A stretch of 64,000 nucleotides of DNA, from positions 186,001 through 250,000 of the forward strand of contig JAACJM010000002.1 of the NCBI GenBank assembly GCA_013368315.1, given 5' to 3'. Below are positions 10,662-21,992 of the stretch, piece after piece. The DNA comes from Tetrapyrgos nigripes. Lineage: Eukaryota > Basidiomycota > Agaricomycetes > Agaricales > Campanellaceae. The position numbers and the translations under genes are program-made. Below the pieces are notes generated by a model, which made no database searches, was not told the origin of the DNA, and saw nothing but the letters and a program-made list of their open reading frames with translations. The stretch's first letter is position 1. Every line of letters starts with the position of its first letter.

Positions 10662-11600
10662 CTAATACTTGAAGAAACGCGATGCAACCCTCTTTCTCTT
10701 TACAACCCCCTCAGGGTCTCCCCTCGCCTCCATAACCCTCTTCTGTTCGTGCATAGCATCATGTACCGTCTCCGCCCACGTCCAAGGTACATCAACAACT
10801 GGCAACGAGTTGAAATACTCCCAACCCCCCACCCCACCCCACCCAGTTCCAAACTTCTCCATCAAACTCCTGATACTATGCAATACAGCTCCGATGTCGA
10901 TATATCCTCCCCCGTTATCAGGATTCGTCAACACCGTCGCTGTCACGCGAGATGCGTCGATGCCCTGGTCGTATTCAATGATGTCGATGTATTGATCTTC
11001 CGGGAAGAACGACCCAAAGCCCGAATAGAACTGGAAGTTGTACCAGTCTATGTAATCCCCCATCTCATGTTCCAAGTCGATATAATCAAATCCAGATAGA
11101 TTCTCCTGGCGAGTCAAAGCTGAAGCGACGGGAGCGAGTGTGATGATGAAATCGTCACCAAAGTCGGCCTTGAGGGTACGGATGATTCGTTGGATGGTTT
11201 GTGGGGAGACGGCTTGTTCGACATCTAGATCCATTCCGTCTAGGTTGTATGTCCGAATAACTTCCGCGAGGGGAGGATAGTAGATGTCGAACAAGGAATC
11301 AACGAGACATTCGTAGGTTCCTGGGGCAGCGCCTCCGAGCATACCGAGGACCTTCGTGCCGTTTCCTTGCACCATGGCGATCTCAGGCCAGAGGGGGTAG
11401 AAGTAGGGGTCGGAAGGCATAAAGTCGTTTAGGTGGACGATGTCGGGGCCGATGTGAGACATGTTGAGATGAAAAGCAGCGAGGATGAGGTGGGTCACGT
11501 AGCCGATGAGTGGGAGGGGAGAGACGAATGTACCATTTCCAAAGTAGTGTGTCTGATAGTACACCACGACGCGATTAGCGACTGCAGGGAGCATAGTCAC
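10662..11600 (-). CDS. Glycoside hydrolase family 18 protein (chitinase/ENGase-like)
   Basis: Single exon, 312 aa. The GH18 signature YNLDGMDLDVE is complete (DxxDxDxE), with Glu as the catalytic acid, preceded by the KVLGMLGGA strand that holds the SxGG-like motif in degenerate form. The substrate-assist region DWYNFQFYSGFG lies about 70 residues later, and GGVGGWEYFN near the C-terminus matches the last barrel strand. Such proteins cleave beta-1,4 GlcNAc linkages in chitin or N-glycans; bacterial-type short GH18 of this form are often annotated as endo-beta-N-acetylglucosaminidase or chitinase. No signal peptide is visible, so an intracellular role or a missed 5' exon is possible. A basic tail (KRKRVASRFFKY) ends the protein. 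The reading frame is uninterrupted. Confidence 0.85.
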   Translation of the reverse strand: MTMLPAVANRVVVYYQTHYFGNGTFVSPLPLIGYVTHLILAAFHLNMSHIGPDIVHLNDFMPSDPYFYPLWPEIAMVQGNGTKVLGMLGGAAPGTYECLVDSLFDIYYPPLAEVIRTYNLDGMDLDVEQAVSPQTIQRIIRTLKADFGDDFIITLAPVASALTRQENLSGFDYIDLEHEMGDYIDWYNFQFYSGFGSFFPEDQYIDIIEYDQGIDASRVTATVLTNPDNGGGYIDIGAVLHSIRSLMEKFGTGWGGVGGWEYFNSLPVVDVPWTWAETVHDAMHEQKRVMEARGDPEGVVKRKRVASRFFKY

Positions 11601-11639
11601 CGTGTGTTATGGTGTGAGGGCTTCTGAGTCGATTGTACA

Positions 11640-12240
11640 AGTCAAGCTCTGGCAATAAGTGGTCGAGATATGTATCCGTACCGAATCGGTGCCCAACCGG
11701 GTGTCTGGGTCTCGCTTAGGCGCGGGTGTCTGGCAGGTACCTCCACGTGACCTGCCTTTTATGGCAGCTGGCCCATGACTCAGCGCGTCAGCAGGCACCT
11801 CATCGCTTTCCAGCTCGTCCTTTCCCTCCTTTTCCCTCCATCGTTCGTTTCTCGTTTCTCTACGACCGGGCCCTCTGGGCTATCGGGGGCTTTTTCGTCG
11901 CCCAGTCGTGCTCTTTCTGCCCCTGTTCGCTCCATTCCCGTTTCGTACCTAACGCGTCGTCTACCTGTATCCTTTCTGTACTTCAATATTACTTGCCTTT
12001 ACGCCCCTTCTTGCACCAGGTACGCCCTCCTGTATACCAGTAGGCCTGTCATCTGCCGCTTCTTTTTCCGCCTCTCTCTCAGTCATTTCACCAAAACCAC
12101 CTGCGCAAGACCGAGCATCGCAACCGTCCGTTCTCAAACCCGCCGATCGCGCAAATGTCTCGTTTTGAAGCTAAAAACCACCAAACCACCGATCGCTAGT
12201 GTGACATCGTGACAGGAGACTTTTGGCCCAGTTATACAAA
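11640..12240 (+). promoter_or_regulatory. Pyrimidine-rich upstream region between divergent genes
   Basis: This space separates the minus-strand GH18 gene from the plus-strand gene at 12241. It contains long C/T tracts (11800-11850, 11960-12010), typical of basidiomycete core promoters and 5' leaders. A divergent promoter is inferred from position only; no specific factor site is claimed. Confidence 0.35.
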
Positions 12241-13809
12241 ATGTTCACAACTGGGAGTTTTCGTAGACGGTGCCCAAAGGCTATGTCTCCCTGGTACGTC
12301 TCACCTTTCTTTCTTCTTTCCGGCTCTTTCAACTTATCATATCAGCTCCAGTTTCCTCACGCAGCGTCCATCATGAGAAGAGCATTTGTCAAAGCAGATT
12401 TCAGGTGCGCGATCGTTTGTTTTATTACAGGCTTTATTTGCTGACGCTCTGTACCCTTCTTACTCAGGGGGAAGAACAAGAATAGGGAGACGTTCGTAGC
12501 TATCACAGAGAATAAGAACCAACCAGGCCGCTGGCCAGCCCAGCCAGAGAAACCCTTCCATAAGAGGACCACCATTCAAGATATGAAGCGCGTCATATTG
12601 GATGAGAGGAAGGGATATACGACGACCGCTCCGCACCCTGACTCTCTTGTTCATGTTCTCAACTATGGCGCTATCACAGTCTCGAAAGCACCGGCAGCAC
12701 TGAAGAAGACTCTTCCAAGTAACGCAGCCCCCATTACAGCACCTACTATGCCCACTCTAGCCACACAAGAATTAGCCTGTTTCCTTCCTCTCGTCTCCGC
12801 CGTTTTCTTCTTTGCTTGCTGACCTTCCTATCACAGCTTCTTGATATTCTCATTGAAGATCAGTGTCCCGAATCTGCCAGCCAACCCAATATCTCTCAAC
12901 CTATCAATGTGCTGTACACGTTGATCAACTCAATGCAAACTCAAGACTTGTTGCAGGTGCTGCAGTCTTCTGCAACTAGGATCACTGGTAAGTATCTTCA
13001 TTGTCTCCACCTCCTGGAATCCGACTTACAGTTATATTTTACAGGTGTCATCTGTGTGTACACCCCGAATCCTAAACACGATGGCTACAAGACCATCATT
13101 ATTGACTCTGGGACGGTTGGCACAACTACTCCAAGTCTACCATTCCTGGATATCCCTGAATCAAAGTCTATTAGACTTGTAGTGTCTCCGGTACATGTTG
13201 TCCACTTTGCAGAGATGTTTTCTTACATAGGTATCATAGTCCGTCTTGACTACAACCTCAAAGACTGCTGCCCCGTCATCTGTGGCAACCTCAAGTACTT
13301 TAAAACAAGGTATGGATTGTACTATTGACTGTGATGCATCTCACTCATTGACAATGTATTTTACAGGTTCTGGTGATAATGCTCCCTTGTCTACAGCAGG
13401 TTCCGTTAAACGCAAACACATCAATACCTCAGCAAAGCAGGAAGAGGTGATCTTGTGGCTTCAAGATGAGCTTAAAGTGCAAGACAACTTTGACTATGAA
13501 AAAGACCTCCTCCCTCTGCTATCCCATCTCCCACTCCAGAATCCTGATGCTGCCAAACTTTGGACTTGGATTGGAAAGTTTGTCAGGAAGTACAATGATA
13601 GAAAATGTCCTGTCAATGTAAGCTGGTTTCTTGTCTTTGTTCTTCTTCCTTGAGCTAATGACTTATATCAGAAGAAATCTGTAATGAAGGTTGCCATCGC
13701 CCAAGCATTATCTCGCAGGCAGACTTGGCTAGTGGGTATTGAGGAAGGTTACCATTACATCTCTTACTATGGTGCAGGTGGAAAGAGTCCCAATGCAGAA
13801 ATTATATGA
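12241..13809 (+). CDS. Hypothetical multi-exon protein, family not recognised
   Basis: Successive exons in compatible frames encode about 330-400 aa. They include MRRAFVKADFR spliced to GKNKNRETFVAITENKNQPG, then KPFHKRTTIQDMKRVILDER (12480-12770), LLDILIEDQCPESASQPNIS (12838-12990), a beta-rich segment GVICVYTPNPKHDGYKTIII (13046-13170), then SAKQEEVILWLQDELKVQ and WTWIGKFVRKYNDRKCPVN (13376-13618), and a last exon with RRQTWLVGIEEGYHYISYYG ending at 13809. Introns have GT-AG ends and 50-65 bp lengths. The ATG at 12241 is chosen because the frame stays open through 12420; the ATG at 12373 is an alternative. The exon joins near 12780 and 13230 are uncertain. I do not recognise the family. Confidence 0.5.
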
Positions 13810-14077
13810 CAACTGGAATTGCACAGTGAGCCTCCTGCTGGGGCTGGGGCTTTACTTGAATACCTCTGTTGTCATGATCAGGGTTAGGGAAGTCCAGCGA
13901 AGGCTGTATTCCATCCATCGAGCTCATAAGTGTAGTGACCAAATGTTTTACTTTTGATCTTGAAATACTAAACACTGCTTTAAATCTTCCACCTCCCTTC
14001 ATATGTTCTGAAACTTCTTAACTCTGTCTGGTATTTCAATATGGGTCAGTGTAATATTATATAATCTACAAACCATA

Positions 14078-14694
14078 TTGAGCAAGCACGCACTTAAGAT
14101 AGGTGTCACTAGGAACTGGTACCCTTATGTAAGCAAGACTCGCACCCATTGTTGACCGCGTTCTGCTTGCTCAAAACTCATTCTTTTCCACTTAAGCTCT
14201 ATAGGATGTGTTAGGAAGAGTGTATACTATAGATTGATTAAAAAATTAGACCTTCATACCTTCTCTAGGGGGACTTACAAAGTTTTACCCAAAAGTGCTT
14301 ACTTCAACCATCTGTGTTGGTTGCGATAAAGAAAAAAATTTTTGAGGAGGAAAAGCTCAAGATTTGGCCAGTGGCTGTGGCTTACATAACCATGGGAATT
14401 ACCATTTGGGTAGCCCCTAAGCTTGCTGAAGCCTTGTGCTCATGGCCATTTACTGCCAAGGTACTGTAGACACAAGACCCTCCCTCAAAATATGCTTAAA
14501 GCAGCCAAGGAGGCTACCTCGAAGCTCTGAGTACTTTCTGTGACCAATATTTGTTCAAATATCCTTGTTTTTTTATCCTCCTGAGCCCACTAAAGATTAA
14601 AAAATTTCTCGACCGAGATTTGGCTGCTTATGTAATCGCTTACATAAGGGTACCAGTTCCTAGTGACACCTATCTTACTCAGATCATTGCTCAA
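14078..14694. mobile_element. MITE-like element with ~58-bp TIRs
   Basis: The left end 14078-14136 and the right end 14637-14694 are reverse complements, with a near-perfect 40-bp core (TAAGATAGGTGTCACTAGGA at the left). The interior (about 500 bp) has no transposase frame. No clear target duplication could be assigned, so the superfamily stays open. A run of AAAAATTTT and several smaller palindromes lie inside. Confidence 0.65.
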
Positions 14695-14699
14695 CACTG

Positions 14700-15268
14700 T
14701 GGCCTCACTGTCCTGCACAGTAAGCAGGACATCACAGCTAACTCTCTTTGTAGTAAAATCATTGGTTTCATAGGGTTTTTGAGGTCAAAATAATTTTTAA
14801 ATGTAATTTGAGCCAAATATCAACAGATACAAATGATTACATAACCCTATCCCATCTGTTAACCTCTAACCCTAAACCTAACAAGGCTTGGCTGTGTCAC
14901 GAACTGCTACAGTTCTTTGTCCTCCTTCCTCTTCTACTACATTATTGAACCCGTTTTCTGATCATTTGTCTATTGCATTTCCTCAATAAACCTTTAAACT
15001 TTATATTACTGACTTCGAACCTTATAGAACCTGTCAAACTCTATAATAACTGTCAATCAATCTTCCATTCCATCGATCCTATCTTTACCCTACATTTCTC
15101 CTACGTTTCTCCTATTTCTCCTATCTTTCTCCTATCACTTATTCTATATAAACCACTAGACATTCTAGCTAGTCCTTTAGTTTATTCACTTCGTCTCCGC
15201 TCCATACTAGTACTACACAGTGTAGAGCATAGTCAGCTTACTCTTGCTCTCTATCTACCTCTCTATTC
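14700..15268. other. AT/CT-rich stretch, possible degenerate LTR
   Basis: It contains CTAACCCTAAACC near 14870, the start-like TGTCACGAACTGC near 14896, and a run of short TTTCTCCTAT repeats at 15090-15135. This is compatible with an old LTR but shows no paired copy in the window. No gene seen. Confidence 0.3.
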
Positions 15269-15660
15269 TCAATCAATCTTGTCTTTGTGTGACTTGGGTG
15301 GTTTGTCATTGAGTGTATCAACAACCTTGACAGGCTGTGCCTCACAGGGTAAGCCTAACCCCCTAAAAAGTATGTTGTGGCCATATCCCACCAGTATTGT
15401 ACTATTGAGGGTGGATACTTCCAGGACCTCATAGGGTGGGTATACAATCTTTCTATCTTTCCCTTCGCCATCTCGAGTTTTTCTTCTGTATGCTTCAATA
15501 ATAACACAGATCTCTTGAGATTTTGTTCTAGGATTTCGACACACATCCTTGCCTCCTGAAGTTGATTTGCGGACTCAAACAGTGCTTGCTTTGCAAATAC
15601 TAATAGAAAACAAGACATGAATTATTAGAAACTCAACACAAGCAAAGTCAGGAATCACTC
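15269..15660 (-). CDS. Possible coiled-coil exon(s), fragment
   Basis: A minus-strand frame encodes ESANQLQEARMCVEILEQN and LKHTEEKLEMAKGKIERLY, a regular heptad pattern over about 45 residues, then a Trp-rich end. An intron-like CTCACC boundary precedes it near 15660. It may be an exon of a decayed gene related to the coiled-coil N-terminus of DUF6532-like proteins, but I cannot show this. No complete gene can be assembled around it. Confidence 0.25.
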
Positions 15661-15680
15661 ACCTGAGGGAAATGCATTAC

Positions 15681-15780
15681 AAAGCTGAAATGAAATGAAG
15701 GATGAGTTCTTTACACTCCATTTCCACATGTGGCTATGTCAAATCACCCCTGCTTTTCCCGTTTGTTTATTCCTAAATCT
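15681..15780 (+). repeat. Dispersed repeat family R1, copy B
   Basis: Second copy of the ~95-bp repeat described at 2478, with the TTTACACTCCATTTC and GTGGCTATGTC core and a pyrimidine-rich tail shared with copy C. Confidence 0.75.
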
Positions 15781-15899
15781 CCTGAGCTTTGTTTTAGACA
15801 GTGATGTCACAGTTTGTTTGCTTAAAGCCTGTGTCCAACAACCTCATGTTGTCTTCCCATTTATTGCCCATTTACCAGCATCTCAAATACAATTTAATG

Positions 15900-17236
15900 G
15901 CTAGTCTGAGGTAAACCATGAACCTTTCATTCCTTGTTCAAGAAACCCTTAGAAGGATTCTTGATCCTTCTTTATCTCTCTGATTGCCACTACCCACTTT
16001 CCCCTAATGAGATCAACTTCTTCCAAGCTGGGTCATTTATCACTCCATAGTTGTCTGCAAATCCCCTTAGATTGCGAGCGTGTCGTCATAAGACCTTAAT
16101 TTATCATCTTGATTAATTCCTCTAGAAACATGGACACTATTTGCAAAGTAGTATATATAGAGTAGGATACTCATCCTGTATCTTTACTCTAGTCTGGTCT
16201 TATCATACAGACCTTGCCTTATTCTACTTGATTCTTTAGTGTCATCATCACCTTGCCTAAACATCTTTGGCTTGGTTCTGACACCTGCAGCCTCGTACTC
16301 GCCACGCTGCGGCGCTGACCCACATCCCTTTCATCAAGTTATATATAAGTACAGAATTTTAAAAAAAGGAGGAAACCCTGTATAAGAAAAACAAGACAAA
16401 AACAAGACAGGATGAGTGAAACAAATACAATTTCAGGAGCATATGTGGAGCAGGGGAAGACAGGAGAAGTAACTCGAAGGAAATCATGGCTATGATAAGC
16501 CTAAAGCCACGGAGGCTATGAATCATGGCCAAAAATAGGCCTAAAACCATGGAGGTATGTATATAGACAGCCTGGAGGTCCTATGCACAGAGCAGTAAGA
16601 GGGTTGAACTTACAGTGATGATTAGTTCTTTGTAAAAAGATTTTAAAATAGAAAAAATTTGAGTGGGGTGGCATCATAAAATAACAATTCCTATAAATAG
16701 TAATTGTAACTAGTTATTGCAGAGTAAAAGTGAAGGAAATAGTGAGCAATGACCACTAGTACTCACTATTCACACTGGCAGCATCGCCCAACAGATGAAT
16801 CAGCACTCTGACGAACCCCAAATTTGCTCCTCCTGGAGGTTGGATGTCAGCTGGTTCAAGGGTATGATAGTGGTCCACGTGCTGTCACAATTGTACTGAT
16901 GCGGGTATGCTTCATATCGCAACATAATAATAAACACTCACTGGCACAGCAGCATTTGCATGATTGGGTGACCTGTGTCAGAAATTTCCAGATCCAGCCA
17001 TAACAGGCTGTGAGCCCTCATAAGGACCGTAAGAGAACCAGCCATTATGGTCCATTATTGAAAAGAGGAAATATTGATAAGAGCAGCATTACGGCCCATT
17101 ATAATTTGGGGTCGTCAGGTGGCATGTTGTAAAAGAAAAGAAATGATCACATTTCTATGACTCCATACACTCACCACTGATTTAGTGTCCTATGTATATA
17201 GTGCAATTCGAACCAGTGACCTTGACAAATATTACA
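15900..17236. other. Repeat-rich stretch without a recognised gene
   Basis: It includes an LTR-like block at 16277-16345, a short imperfect tandem near 16475-16555 (CATGG...TAGGCCTAAA units) and AT-rich sequence. No frame longer than 65 codons has any recognisable feature. Confidence 0.4.
16277..16345 (+). repeat. LTR-like block, relative of 38352-38412
   Basis: The block shares CAGCCTYGTACTCGCCAC, a CTGNCCCACA motif and TTCAT-AAGTT with a block near 38360. TATA-like runs flank both. The two copies fit remnants of one repeat family, possibly LTR ends, but no internal retrotransposon region accompanies either. Confidence 0.4.
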
Positions 17237-17238
17237 TA

Positions 17239-18021
17239 CAGGAAATGAGCGGTCCTTGGAACACCATCAGTCATTGAAACACTTGCAGTTTCTCAGAGGT
17301 GAGGAGTCTGTGGGGCCATAGCAATTATTGTATGTTGTACATATGATCTATAGGGATGATTGAAACATGAAAGTGGTACCTTCCAATCAGTAGCAGGTTC
17401 CCAGGAGGTAATTATCCATTTTGAGTCAACACTGACAAAATTTTGTTTTGGATCTGCATGCTGCAATCCTTGACCAATTTCTGAAATTTTTATCTGAGGA
17501 CATTTGCAAGGGTGCCTACTAGTGCACTTATGAGTTTGGAAGACTATTATGGAGAATTGCATTCGCAACATGCAAAATATGTCATTTTAGTCGGGGGTGT
17601 GACATGTGTGACATAGAGTGACAAAGTGTGACAACAAGTCATGCTTTGTCCGGTCATCAGACAATTTTGCCACCTCACCTCCTCACATGGCTATTGCTGG
17701 CCGACGTCCTCTCTTAATCGCAAAACGTCAACAGAAACATTCAGAGCTGAAGAAGAGGTTGGACGAGGATTGAGAATGACAAGACAGCTGTCACAGACAC
17801 ATGTGACACTGTTCTAATGACTGAGAATCACATTTTTTGGGCCCGCGTCAACGTTTGATGCATTACTCTACATAGACATATGCTCTTGCTCTAAAATCTA
17901 GCATACATAGTCCTTATAACCTACTCCTTCAATGTATTTAATTAGTTTACGTAGATTCTGCCTGTAGAAACTTTTTTGAAAGAAATATCTTTTTGGTGTT
18001 CCAAGGACTGCTCATTTCCTG
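17239..18021. mobile_element. TA-flanked 783-bp element with 27-bp TIRs
   Basis: The ends CAGGAAATGAGCGGTCC... and its reverse complement match over about 27 bp with one mismatch (17239-17265 and 17995-18021) and are bordered by TA on both sides (17237-17238, 18022-18023). TA duplication and a CAG start fit a Tc1/mariner-like non-autonomous element. The interior has TGTGACA iterations near 17590-17625 and a 28-codon frame at 17690, but no transposase. Confidence 0.6.
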
Positions 18022-18386
18022 TAAGCACTGTAAGATACGCACGCAGACCTCTAAGCCATGCTACCATTACTAACTAAGAGCTTAAGCTCATCTTGACCAC
18101 CTCTCAGCCGCTTGTAGTACAGCTACCCTGGTCGCGGGCTTACCCTATGAGTCACTGCCTGCAGTCAGTCCTTCCAAAACCAAGTGTATGTATATAAACA
18201 ATTCAATTTCGGTAAGAGCACATGAGAGAACATGAGTCATACACATGTCAGGTAATTGAGGTAATTTATTTACAAGCAGCACACGTTCATGACCTGGTGC
18301 CATGGCAAGGCTGACCAGGTTGGGGTGCATCAATCATCAGTGTCTACATGGGTCCCGGTACCTCTACAGGCATTGTTTGCATGTGC

Positions 18387-19075
18387 TAGGGCTCCTAGCG
18401 GATCGGATTTGAGTTGGATGCATCCGCTTGGATTGTGGTCTAAAAAATCCCAATCTGCATCGCCCAGATGGTATCCGAGCATCCGACGGATGATCGCCAG
18501 ATGGGCACAGCTTTGACAGCGTAGACAACTTAGAAGCAGACTAAGGACACGAAAATTAAACAAAAATCACCTGGGTACATATATAGTTTGCTGTACTTCA
18601 AAGACAAGTATGAATCATAAGGTCTGCACTAAGTAGCTTCAGCACTAAACGGGTGCCTGTGAAGGACAATAAGATCACTGCCAACACAGACACCTTCACT
18701 GTATGATGCTTGTGAGTCTTGTTCTACGCTTATTTTTCAAGTAATGATTACTATGAGTCTCTTGGTGCCTCCAGGAGAGGTTCTCACACTGAGTAGACTT
18801 CCGGTGTCTGAGTCCTGTAATTTAAAGCATAGGTCATAGATTGAAAAAACAAACATGCAGATGCAAGGTACTGTATAGTATCTCAGAAAAGCGCAAGACT
18901 GGTCCAAATATGGCAACAGCGAAACCTTCACACACCCTCAACCCATCTGCAGATCGTCCTTGGATTGGTCAGATGCCATCAGTCGGTTGGTGGAGGAGCA
19001 CCATCCACATCCGAGTCCGAAGCAGCAATCGCGCGGCTCGGATGGCGCTGGATCATCTGATCCGGTGGGAGGCCG
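18387..19075 (-). mobile_element. Non-autonomous deletion derivative of the 25-kb hAT element
   Basis: The left 130 bp (from TAGGGCTCCTAGCGGATCGG) match the reverse complement of the right end of the hAT element at 25027-28685. The right 130 bp (about 18945-19075) match the reverse complement of its left end, including the subterminal CATCCG/CGGATG motif array. Orientation is therefore inverted relative to the complete element. The ~430 bp between the ends is not transposase. Transposition in trans by the complete element is plausible from end similarity, not shown. Confidence 0.75.
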
Positions 19076-19906
19076 CTTTTCGGATGATGTTGAGTAAATT
19101 ATCTGTAAAATTGTTGTTGAGGCCCGCACGCTGGTACATGCCTCCTGAAACCCTGGTGTAACATTTGGTTACATGAATCCAACGAGAAGATGACAGGTGT
19201 AAAGAGACTGGATTCAAGGTTAAAATCTACGAAGTAGGTAGGGGTTTTTATAGTAGATATGCAGGAAATGTATCCTGCGATATGTGTGATAAAAAGGACC
19301 ATCAAGGTCTAGCTGCTACGAAACATTGGAGTATAAGTACTATGGAGGTAAATATGAATAAGTAAGTACTAATAGTGGACAAATAATGAGAAATCTAGTT
19401 AGGGGCTACGCTGCTACACCTGGGCCCCAACCCATTTACTACAGTGACTGCAATACCTTTATTGTTTCTTTGTGGTGCATGTTCAGGAGTCATTTATCGA
19501 TAAATCGTCTTCAGATATCCAGTGCGACCAGATTACCGGACACCAGTGATGAGGGAAGAGAAGAAACTAGTCTCGATGCTGCTACTATCGAAACAACACA
19601 CGGTGGGAAAGTTCCCAAGCTTACCGGCAATTATACCGAACCGGTATTGTATTACATTGGACTTATAATGGGGTTGTAATGCTGAACTCGTTATAATGCC
19701 GAAATGAAATTTCCGATATGATTCGGGTCCATATCACTGCGGACGGCTCTTTCTGCGCAGTGTTACAGAACTGTTGGCATCCACTCCGATGGTGTCTCCA
19801 AAAGACAGAGCCTCTCAACTGCGTAACTAAGATTCAATTCGGTACACCTAAATACCAGCTTGCGGTTGCATGACAGACGTAGACCTCAACCGTGCCTCTA
19901 CTCAGG
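19076..19906. other. Stretch without a recognised gene
   Basis: Short frames only (for example 19386-19679, +). No domain, splice pattern or repeat was recognised. The last part may hold the promoter of the membrane-protein gene starting at 19907. Confidence 0.4.
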
Positions 19907-21451
19907 ATGAAGCTAGTCGATGTCGAGTTCATCGTCATCATCGTTCCTTGGGTGGTAAGTGGACACCGAAACCATAACAAATGTATACAGAATAAAACTG
20001 ATCTAATTGCGTCAATATCTATGTAGTTCTCTGCAGTTTTGTACGGTATGTGTTACATTTCCATTTTAGATTTGAGTCTGCAGGTACTTTTATCGATTGT
20101 TTCATTAGGTGTCTATCTGGTCTTATTCTCACTTTGGATGTATATTGTCACGTACAGAAAGGCGGTAGTAGGGAACTGGTGTCTTATTACGGCGGTCTCC
20201 CTATTCACCTTGGCAACAATCTCATTCATCGCGGACTGCGTGGCAAGAATTATGGAATTTCTCTCCTTCAGTTCTGACTCGACAAGATTATTTTTTGTAT
20301 CCTTATTTGCGGGGTATGGAATCATTTTTAACAACAATGGTCTAAATCTTGACTAATATATTATTTCAGCCTGGTTGTAGACGTATCGTACTTTATTGCC
20401 AAGTAAGTCATGTCTCTTTATTCGAAGAATTTTTCCTTCATATATATTAACAAAACTGATGACTGGACGAAGTCTCCTCGCAGATATTGTTTTGGTGAGT
20501 ATATCTGGTTCTTGATTTCCTTCTCACCACCAAACTCTTAAAATAAAATTTTAGATCAATAGATGCTACCGTCTATGGAGGTCCAGAAAGAGCATTGTCT
20601 TTCCTATGTTTCTGTGTGTTGTCAGCAATGGTAGGCAGCATCCCCTGTTTTCACAGGTACCATTTCATTGCTAATAGTTCTTTACCTCTATTGAAGGCTT
20701 TGCTCTAGCCTTATTTGTCTCCGCTGTTGCTGGAATTGCTATCATTATAAGAAGAGATGAGATTGCTAGAAGAGTCGGAAACAATCCTATCCTCACTCCT
20801 CAGGGACCCTTGGAGACAGTCCAATTTATCCTGAAGATCACCTCTGTCTCTTTCCTTGCTTCCAATTTCCTTGCTAATGTGGTCATCCCTCTAATCATTG
20901 GTACATGCATATTTTGAGTCATGGATGATCTTTTACTTATGGAAATCAAGCTGGAAAGATATGGTTAATTGGTCATCAAACCTCCAAATACATCAAGGGA
21001 GGAGCCTATCTGACCAGACGCACTGTTGCAATATGGTACTTATGAATCCTTTCATTTTGTTCATTCACTAACAAAATATTATTTGCACAGCCTTGAGTCA
21101 GGCATCATGTATCCACTCACAATTCTGCCAATCCTGGCGCTGCAGAATATCAATATTCCAGGTTTAAGAACCACAGGCACTCTTGTTCAGGTCGTCACGG
21201 TGGTGAGTTTTGCTTTACTTATTATTTCAATATCGGATCATCCTTCATTTCTTTGCTCAAAATTGTCACTGAATCTGCAGGGAATCGCACCGACATTTAT
21301 TATTGTACGGATTGCTTTGGGTATAAGTATCGAGGACATGAAAAGCGAGATAGATCAAAAGAACATTGTTGCGGCTACCACATTGCTGTCTACTTTGGAA
21401 GATCATACTCTTGTAGATATCTCAACTCAGTCTGTTCATTCAGTAGTGTGA
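19907..21451 (+). CDS. Seven-helix-like membrane protein (agaricomycete family)
   Basis: Exons encode successive hydrophobic segments: VDVEFIVIIVPWV, VYLVLFSLWMYIVTYR, WCLITAVSLFTLATISFIAD, a short LVVDVSYFIAK, then the family hallmark INRCYRLWRSRKSIVFP followed by LALFVSAVAGIAIII, ASNFLANVVIPLI, AGKIWLIGH, ESGIMYPLTILPILAL and GIAPTFIIVRIALGISIED before a short polar tail. This is the layout of a large agaricomycete family of plasma-membrane-type 7TM proteins of unknown function (receptor-like). Introns are 30-75 bp. Joining the exon ending YCFD (about 20494) to INRCYRLW (about 20556) needs a one-base shift I could not explain by splicing, so there may be a frameshift there. Confidence 0.6.
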
Positions 21452-21459
21452 CTTCAATT

Positions 21460-21990
21460 TTGCAGTACTGTGAGTATCATTCAAACGCCTCCATATTTTC
21501 CTGATGTTGAACTTATCATTATAATCATTCCCCACCTTTGATTCTAACGTCTATGTAGTATTTATTGGGTTAAGCGTTCAATTTGTATTTATTGTTAGTT
21601 TTTGGCCTTAGCAGGAATTTTTTTGATACACTGAACGTCCGTCGTTCCTATTGCTTCTCGTTCCATCTCTTCTTGCACTACACTGTTTGGCACTGCCATT
21701 CCTACTGACTGTCCGCAGCTGAGCGTTTACGAGGCTCCTTTAAGGGACTTGTTCTTACACACGTAGAAACCCAATTAGGGCAGATATCATGCAGCCATTC
21801 ATCAACATCAAACTGTGATCAAGGTCCAAGGGTGTACAGTGTAATATAAGTATATACCACAAGTAAACATCTTTAGTTGGTAACTCCCCTCCCTTTCCCC
21901 TCCCTTTTCCAAGCAGGCTCTCTCCTTTTTTGCCCTTTTCATTCCCTCTGCTATATTTCCACAGGGACCTGTTTCCATTTTATATCCATA
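21460..21990. other. Intergenic stretch, nothing recognised
   Basis: Downstream of the membrane-protein gene there is AT-rich sequence and then a CT-rich run (21880-21950) leading to the mariner element. No gene or repeat seen. Confidence 0.4.
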
Positions 21991-21992
21991 TA

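Noticed and set aside
14860..14885. CTAACCCTAAACC, telomere-like motif (also CTAACCCTAACCC near 50046)
   Set aside because: Only one to two imperfect units; no subtelomeric context or array.
21026..21451. Reading the 21.0-21.5 kb frame as an independent gene
   Set aside because: It carries the last helices of the 7TM protein and joins upstream exons in frame.
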